Origin: an uncultured Sphingomonadaceae bacterium
GTDB lineage: Bacteria; Pseudomonadota; Alphaproteobacteria; Sphingomonadales; Sphingomonadaceae
Direction: 5' to 3'
DNA length: 18,955 bases
NCBI GenBank assembly: GCA_946480515.1
Contig: CAMLKX010000009.1
Location: 1 to 18,955 of the forward strand
The notes under the pieces are model-generated. The model searched no databases. It saw only the letters and a program-made list of their open reading frames with translations, and was not told where the DNA came from. The stretch's first letter is position 1; the number at the start of each line of letters is the position of its first letter. This document shows, piece by piece, positions 15,929 to 18,955 of this stretch. The position numbers and the translations under genes were made by a program.

Positions 15929-16387
15929 TCACAACATCCCCAATTCAAGCCTTGCTTCGTCGCTCATCTTGCTCGGGTCCCAGGGCGGGTCCCACACCAG
16001 CTTGACCTCGGCATCGCGAATCCCCGGAACCGACATGACCCGAAGCTCAACTTCGCCCGGCATCGATTCTGCGACCGGGCAGTGAGGGGTCGTCAGGGTC
16101 ATGGTGACGACCGCATCGCCCTCATCGCTGATCGACACGTCGTAGATCAGCCCGAGTTCGTAGATATCGACCGGAATTTCCGGATCGTAGATCGTCTTCA
16201 GAACCTCGACCACCGCCGCCTGCAGGTCGCCGCCTGGGCCCGCGACATCGTCTTTCGCCGGCTGCTCGGCGAGGAAGCCGGCAAGATAGTCGCGCTTGCG
16301 CTCGAACTCGGGAGTCACCCGGGCGCGCGGTGGCTTGGCCACGGGCATCCCGTCGTCGGTCTCGATTTTCGTCTCTTCACCCATCAT
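15929..16387 (-). CDS. sufT: SufT / DUF59 (MIP18 family) Fe-S cluster maturation protein
   Basis: The 152-residue product has a variable charged N-terminus of about 50 residues followed by a DUF59 domain: VVEVLKTIYDPEIPVDIYELGLIYDV (59-84), TMTLTTPHCPVAESMPGEVE with the conserved Cys103, and KLVWDPPWDPSKMSDEAR at the C-terminus. Proteins of this family assist Fe-S protein maturation and are commonly encoded in suf operons under the name SufT. The product ends SDEARLELGML, as family members often do. The start is ATG 16387 (ATGA overlap with the sufS stop) or the adjacent ATG 16384. Translation is probably coupled to sufS, as no good SD is seen. The gap to sufA downstream holds the inverted repeat pair. 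Confidence 0.93.
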   Translation of the reverse strand: MMGEETKIETDDGMPVAKPPRARVTPEFERKRDYLAGFLAEQPAKDDVAGPGGDLQAAVVEVLKTIYDPEIPVDIYELGLIYDVSISDEGDAVVTMTLTTPHCPVAESMPGEVELRVMSVPGIRDAEVKLVWDPPWDPSKMSDEARLELGML

Positions 16388-17604
16388 CCGAAAATCCGCT
16401 TCACCCGATGAATTCCGTCAACTAGCGCTTCGACATCGCTGCCATCGCTGTGCGCCGCGAAACTCGCCCGCGCCGTCGCCGGAACGCCCAGCCAGTCCAT
16501 CAGCGGCTGCGCGCAATGATGGCCGGCGCGGATCGCCACGCCCGCATCATCCAATATGGTGCCGACATCGTGCGCGTGAATATCGCCGACCGCAAAACTG
16601 ACGATTCCGGCGCTGTCAGCCGGTCCAAACAGCCGCACTCCGTCGATCTCGCTCAGCGCAGCGCGACATTCCGCGACCAGCGCCACCTCATGCGCATGGA
16701 TTGCATCAAGGCCCAGCCGCGTGGCCCAGTCGATCGCCGCGTGCAGGCCGAGCGCACCGACAATGTGCGGCGTTCCCGCTTCGAACCGCTGCGGCGGCGG
16801 CGCATAGGTCGTCCGCTCGAATGTCACCCGGTCGATCATCGCCCCGCCGCCATGCCACGGCGGCATGGCATCGAGAATCTCGCTCCGCGCCCACAGTGCG
16901 CCGATACCGGTCGGCCCGTAGATCTTGTGCCCGGAGAAAACATAAAAATCACAGCCGATCGCAGCGACATCGACGGTCAGCCGAGGCGCCGCCTGACAGC
17001 CGTCGAGCAGCAGCAGCGCACCGACCGAATGCGCCAGCTCGGCCGCCCGCCTCGCGTCGAGGATCGAGCCGAGGACATTGGACACATGGGCGAACGCGAC
17101 CAGCTTATGCTGCCCGGTCAGGATCGCCTCGGCGGCGTCGAGATCGATCCGGCCGTCTTCCGTCAGCGGGCAGACATCGATGGCCGCGCCGGTCCGCTCG
17201 GCGATCAGCTGCCACGGCACGATGTTCGAATGATGCTCGAGCAGCGACAGCAGGATTCGATCGCCCGGCTTCAGATTGGCCGCGCCCCAGCTGTTCGCGA
17301 CGAGGTTGATCGCCTCGGTCGCGCCGCGGGTGAACACCACTTCGTCGGGCTTGCCGCCGAGCAGCCGCGCCACCGCTCCGCGCGCCGCCTCGTAAGCCAG
17401 GGTCATGTCCGACGAGCGCTGATAAACCCCGCGATGAACCGTCGCATAGTCGCGCCCATAGGCTAGGGTAATCGCGTCGATCACGCTGCGCGGCTTCTGC
17501 GCGGTCGCGGCGCTGTCGAGATAATGCCAATTCTCGATCGCCGGGAACTCCCCGCGCACCGACAAGGCGGCGTCAGGCGGCGTGATTTTCTCGATGAGGC
17601 TCAT
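16384..17604 (-). CDS. sufS: Cysteine desulfurase SufS
   Basis: The 406-residue length is that of E. coli SufS. This PLP enzyme removes sulfur from cysteine for Fe-S assembly. PLP-binding residues are visible: LLEHHSNIVPWQ (H124/H125), LLLDGCQAAP (D201, Q204) and the Schiff-base Lys in FSGHKIYGPTG (K227). The persulfide Cys is C364 in RAGHHCAQP, the group II pattern. The frame extends 65 codons upstream, but that part overlaps sufD and is not SufS-like, so ATG 17604 was chosen. A GGAGG at 17612-17616 lies 7 nt upstream, and ATGA overlaps the sufD stop. No sufE or sufU was seen in the window to serve as sulfur acceptor. Confidence 0.97.
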   Translation of the reverse strand: MSLIEKITPPDAALSVRGEFPAIENWHYLDSAATAQKPRSVIDAITLAYGRDYATVHRGVYQRSSDMTLAYEAARGAVARLLGGKPDEVVFTRGATEAINLVANSWGAANLKPGDRILLSLLEHHSNIVPWQLIAERTGAAIDVCPLTEDGRIDLDAAEAILTGQHKLVAFAHVSNVLGSILDARRAAELAHSVGALLLLDGCQAAPRLTVDVAAIGCDFYVFSGHKIYGPTGIGALWARSEILDAMPPWHGGGAMIDRVTFERTTYAPPPQRFEAGTPHIVGALGLHAAIDWATRLGLDAIHAHEVALVAECRAALSEIDGVRLFGPADSAGIVSFAVGDIHAHDVGTILDDAGVAIRAGHHCAQPLMDWLGVPATARASFAAHSDGSDVEALVDGIHRVKRIFG

Positions 17605-18347
17605 GCCACCGCCTCCAGCGCGGCTCGCGCCGCAGCCGCAATCGCCTCGCGCTGGTCCGCGTTCGCGATCCCCTCCCACAGGTCGGCAATGAACCCTTCC
17701 AGCAGCAGCGCCTTCGCGGATGCCGGATCGAGGCCGCGACTCATCGCGTAAAACAGCTGATTGGGATCGAGCTCCCCGACACTCGCACCGTGAGCGCATT
17801 TCACATCATCCGCGAAAATCTCCAGCTCGGGCTTGCAGTTGGCGGTCGCGCCACGGTCGAGCAGCATCGCCTTGACCGACTGCTCGGCATCGGTCTGCTG
17901 TGCCTCGCGCGCCACCGCGACCTTGCCGAGGAAGGAGCCGGTCGCCTTGCCGCCAAGCACCGAGCGCACCGTCTGCCGAGATCGTGCCGATGGAGCGACA
18001 TGGCGGACCGTAGTGACGATTTCGAGATTGGCCGAGCCGCCGCCAATCTGGGCGGCATGCAAGGAGAAGTTCGCGCCCTCGGCGAGGGTCACATCAAGTT
18101 CGATGCGCGAATAATCCGACGCGATGTTGAGCGCGTGTAAGTCGAACGCGGCGCCCTCACTCAATATGATCTCGGCGCGCCGGACCTGCACGGCTTCCCC
18201 GCCCGGGGACAGCACATGCTCGTGCCGCTCACCCGCGCCAACTGTGATCCGCTTCGGCGGCGGCAGGGCACCCCACACGTCCCTGAGCGCGTCGAGGTCG
18301 GCGTAGCGCCACGCCTCCTGCTTGCGCGATGGAAACGGCGCGTTCAT
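17601..18347 (-). CDS. sufD: SufD-family Fe-S scaffold subunit
   Basis: The 248-residue product belongs to the SufB/SufD family that forms the SufBC2D scaffold with the SufC ATPase. It has the right-handed beta-helix style (VQVRRAEIILSEGAAFDLHALN, ANFSLHAAQIGGGSANLEI) and the conserved C-terminal block ELEIFADDVKCAHGASVGELDPNQLFYAMSRGL, with C184 and H186 at the position of the functional His of E. coli SufD. It is much shorter than E. coli SufD (about 420 residues), lacking most of the N-terminal domain. Residues 5-30 (FPSRKQEAWRYADLDALRD) still match the usual trimmed start, so this is probably a naturally short form rather than a truncation. The start overlaps the sufC stop by one nt (TGATG). 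Confidence 0.93.
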   Translation of the reverse strand: MNAPFPSRKQEAWRYADLDALRDVWGALPPPKRITVGAGERHEHVLSPGGEAVQVRRAEIILSEGAAFDLHALNIASDYSRIELDVTLAEGANFSLHAAQIGGGSANLEIVTTVRHVAPSARSRQTVRSVLGGKATGSFLGKVAVAREAQQTDAEQSVKAMLLDRGATANCKPELEIFADDVKCAHGASVGELDPNQLFYAMSRGLDPASAKALLLEGFIADLWEGIANADQREAIAAAARAALEAVA

Positions 18348-18955
18348 CAGGCGGCGGCCTCGGCATAGCCTGCGCGCTCAAGCTCGTGCGCGAGCTCCGG
18401 TCCGCCCGAACGCACGATCCGTCCGCCACTCAGCACATGCACCCGATCGGGAGTCACATAGTCGAGCAGCCGCTGATAATGGGTAATCAGCAGCACCGAT
18501 TTATCCGGCGCGCGCATGATCGCGTTGATGCCCGCGCCGACCGCGCGAAGCGCGTCGATGTCGAGCCCGCTGTCGGTCTCGTCGAGCACCGCGAAACGCG
18601 GACTCATGATGCCCATCTGGACCATCTCGGCGCGCTTTTTCTCGCCGCCGGAAAAGCCGACATTGACCGGCCGCTTGAGCATCTCGACATCCATGCCGAG
18701 CGTCGCCGCCTGGGCGCGAGCAAGCTTGATGAACTCCGCTCCCGACAGTTCCGTTTCGCCCCGCGAGCGGCGTTGCGAATTGAGGCTTTCGCGCAGGAAT
18801 TGCAGATAGGACACACCGGGAATTTCGACCGGATATTGGAAGCCGAGGAATAGCCCGGCGGCGGCGCGCTCGTGGGGTTCGAGGGCGAGGAGGTCTAGCC
18901 CCTCCCCTGCAGGGGAGGGGTTGGGGTGGGGAGCTTCCGGAGAAGTCGCGGCTGT
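18347..18955 (-). CDS. sufC: SufC ATPase, N-terminus cut by window edge, with an in-frame repeat insertion
   Basis: This is the C-terminal two-thirds of the SufC ABC ATPase that powers the SufBCD scaffold. Visible blocks are LFLGFQYPVEIPGVSYLQF (Q-loop region), the signature NVGFSGGEKKRAEMVQMGI, Walker B FAVLDETDSGLDIDALR with the catalytic Glu, and the switch His in LLITHYQRLLDYV. The frame is open leftward of the GTG at 18814 all the way to the window edge, so that GTG is not the start. Between TAAT and LDLLALEPHERAAAGLF lies SPEAPHPNPSPAGEG, which is not SufC-like and is encoded by repeat copy C. Ordinary SufC has a short strand-turn there (roughly TF-x-G-x-DLL), so the insertion probably adds about a dozen residues. 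Walker A lies outside the window. Confidence 0.94.
   Translation of the reverse strand, partial: TAATSPEAPHPNPSPAGEGLDLLALEPHERAAAGLFLGFQYPVEIPGVSYLQFLRESLNSQRRSRGETELSGAEFIKLARAQAATLGMDVEMLKRPVNVGFSGGEKKRAEMVQMGIMSPRFAVLDETDSGLDIDALRAVGAGINAIMRAPDKSVLLITHYQRLLDYVTPDRVHVLSGGRIVRSGGPELAHELERAGYAEAAA
18898..18934 (+). repeat. G/C-rich palindromic repeat, copy C, inside the sufC reading frame
   Basis: This copy matches copy A in 36 of 37 positions. It contains a perfect 22-nt palindrome (18899-18920) centred on CTGCAG, followed by TTGGGGTGGGGAGC. G-tracts at 18912-18931 give the same G4-A-G4-TT-G4-T-G4 pattern. Read in the sufC frame on the minus strand, the element gives A-P-H-P-N-P-S-P-A-G-E-G with no stop. 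Similarity to copy A ends at 18934, which helps to define the element's edge. Confidence 0.93.

Noticed and set aside
16450..17466. Open frame antisense to sufS (338 codons)
   Set aside because: Arg-rich shadow translation; SufS catalytic residues are intact on the minus strand.
17605..17799. 65-codon N-terminal extension of sufS
   Set aside because: It reads sufD codons in another frame (Arg/Gly-rich), and ATG 17604 has a proper GGAGG and a SufS-like N-terminus.
18347..18814. sufC as a shorter gene starting at GTG 18814
   Set aside because: LFLGFQYPVEIPG and LDLLALEPHERAAAG upstream are conserved SufC sequence and the frame is open to the window edge.
1..18955. tRNA, rRNA, CRISPR, integrase, transposase or defence-system genes
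   Set aside because: None could be recognised on either strand; apart from the palindromic repeats the window is conserved core genes.

Overview
The window is high-GC, gene-dense bacterial chromosome with core housekeeping genes and almost no intergenic space. Gene content and order point to an alphaproteobacterium, most likely of the order Sphingomonadales. The pointers are rpoZ next to a bifunctional Rel/SpoT, fused malic enzyme/phosphotransacetylase next to mutS-glnD, a tlpA-type gene divergent from argH plus a small lipoprotein, and a suf operon with short sufD and a DUF59 gene. The taxon is inferred from protein style and gene order, not from a search.

Layout. (1) 1-486, minus: N-terminal part of a phospholipase D-like protein, cut by the window edge. 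(2) 609-3087, plus: rpoZ and spoT. (3) 3084-5354, minus: maeB, tail-to-tail with spoT. (4) 5427-10810, plus: mutS and glnD, translationally coupled. (5) 10807-13402, minus: argH, a small LptM-like lipoprotein and galU, each overlapping the next by 4 nt. (6) 13389-13934, plus: a TlpA-like thioredoxin lipoprotein whose start lies inside the argH 5' end. (7) 13938 to the right edge, minus: sufC(partial)-sufD-sufS-sufT-sufA, then a HAD phosphatase and dapD. No RNA genes, transposases, CRISPR arrays or integrase scars were seen, and no gene-free stretch exceeds about 125 nt.

How the genes connect. The suf genes build Fe-S clusters: SufC/SufD are scaffold subunits, SufS the cysteine desulfurase, SufT a maturation factor and SufA an A-type carrier. 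dapD feeds diaminopimelate and lysine synthesis. argH makes arginine and galU makes UDP-glucose. glnD senses glutamine, and spoT sets (p)ppGpp, acting on an RNA polymerase that contains the rpoZ product.

Most interesting signal. A G/C-rich palindromic repeat of about 37 nt occurs three times, all inside the suf region. Two copies sit in inverted orientation between sufT and sufA and can form a very strong hairpin. The third lies in frame inside the sufC coding sequence, where it reads as EAPHPNPSPAGEG and leaves the frame open. Every copy carries a perfect four-tract G4 pattern. This looks like a mobile palindromic element able to enter protein-coding genes, analogous in behaviour to Rickettsia palindromic elements.
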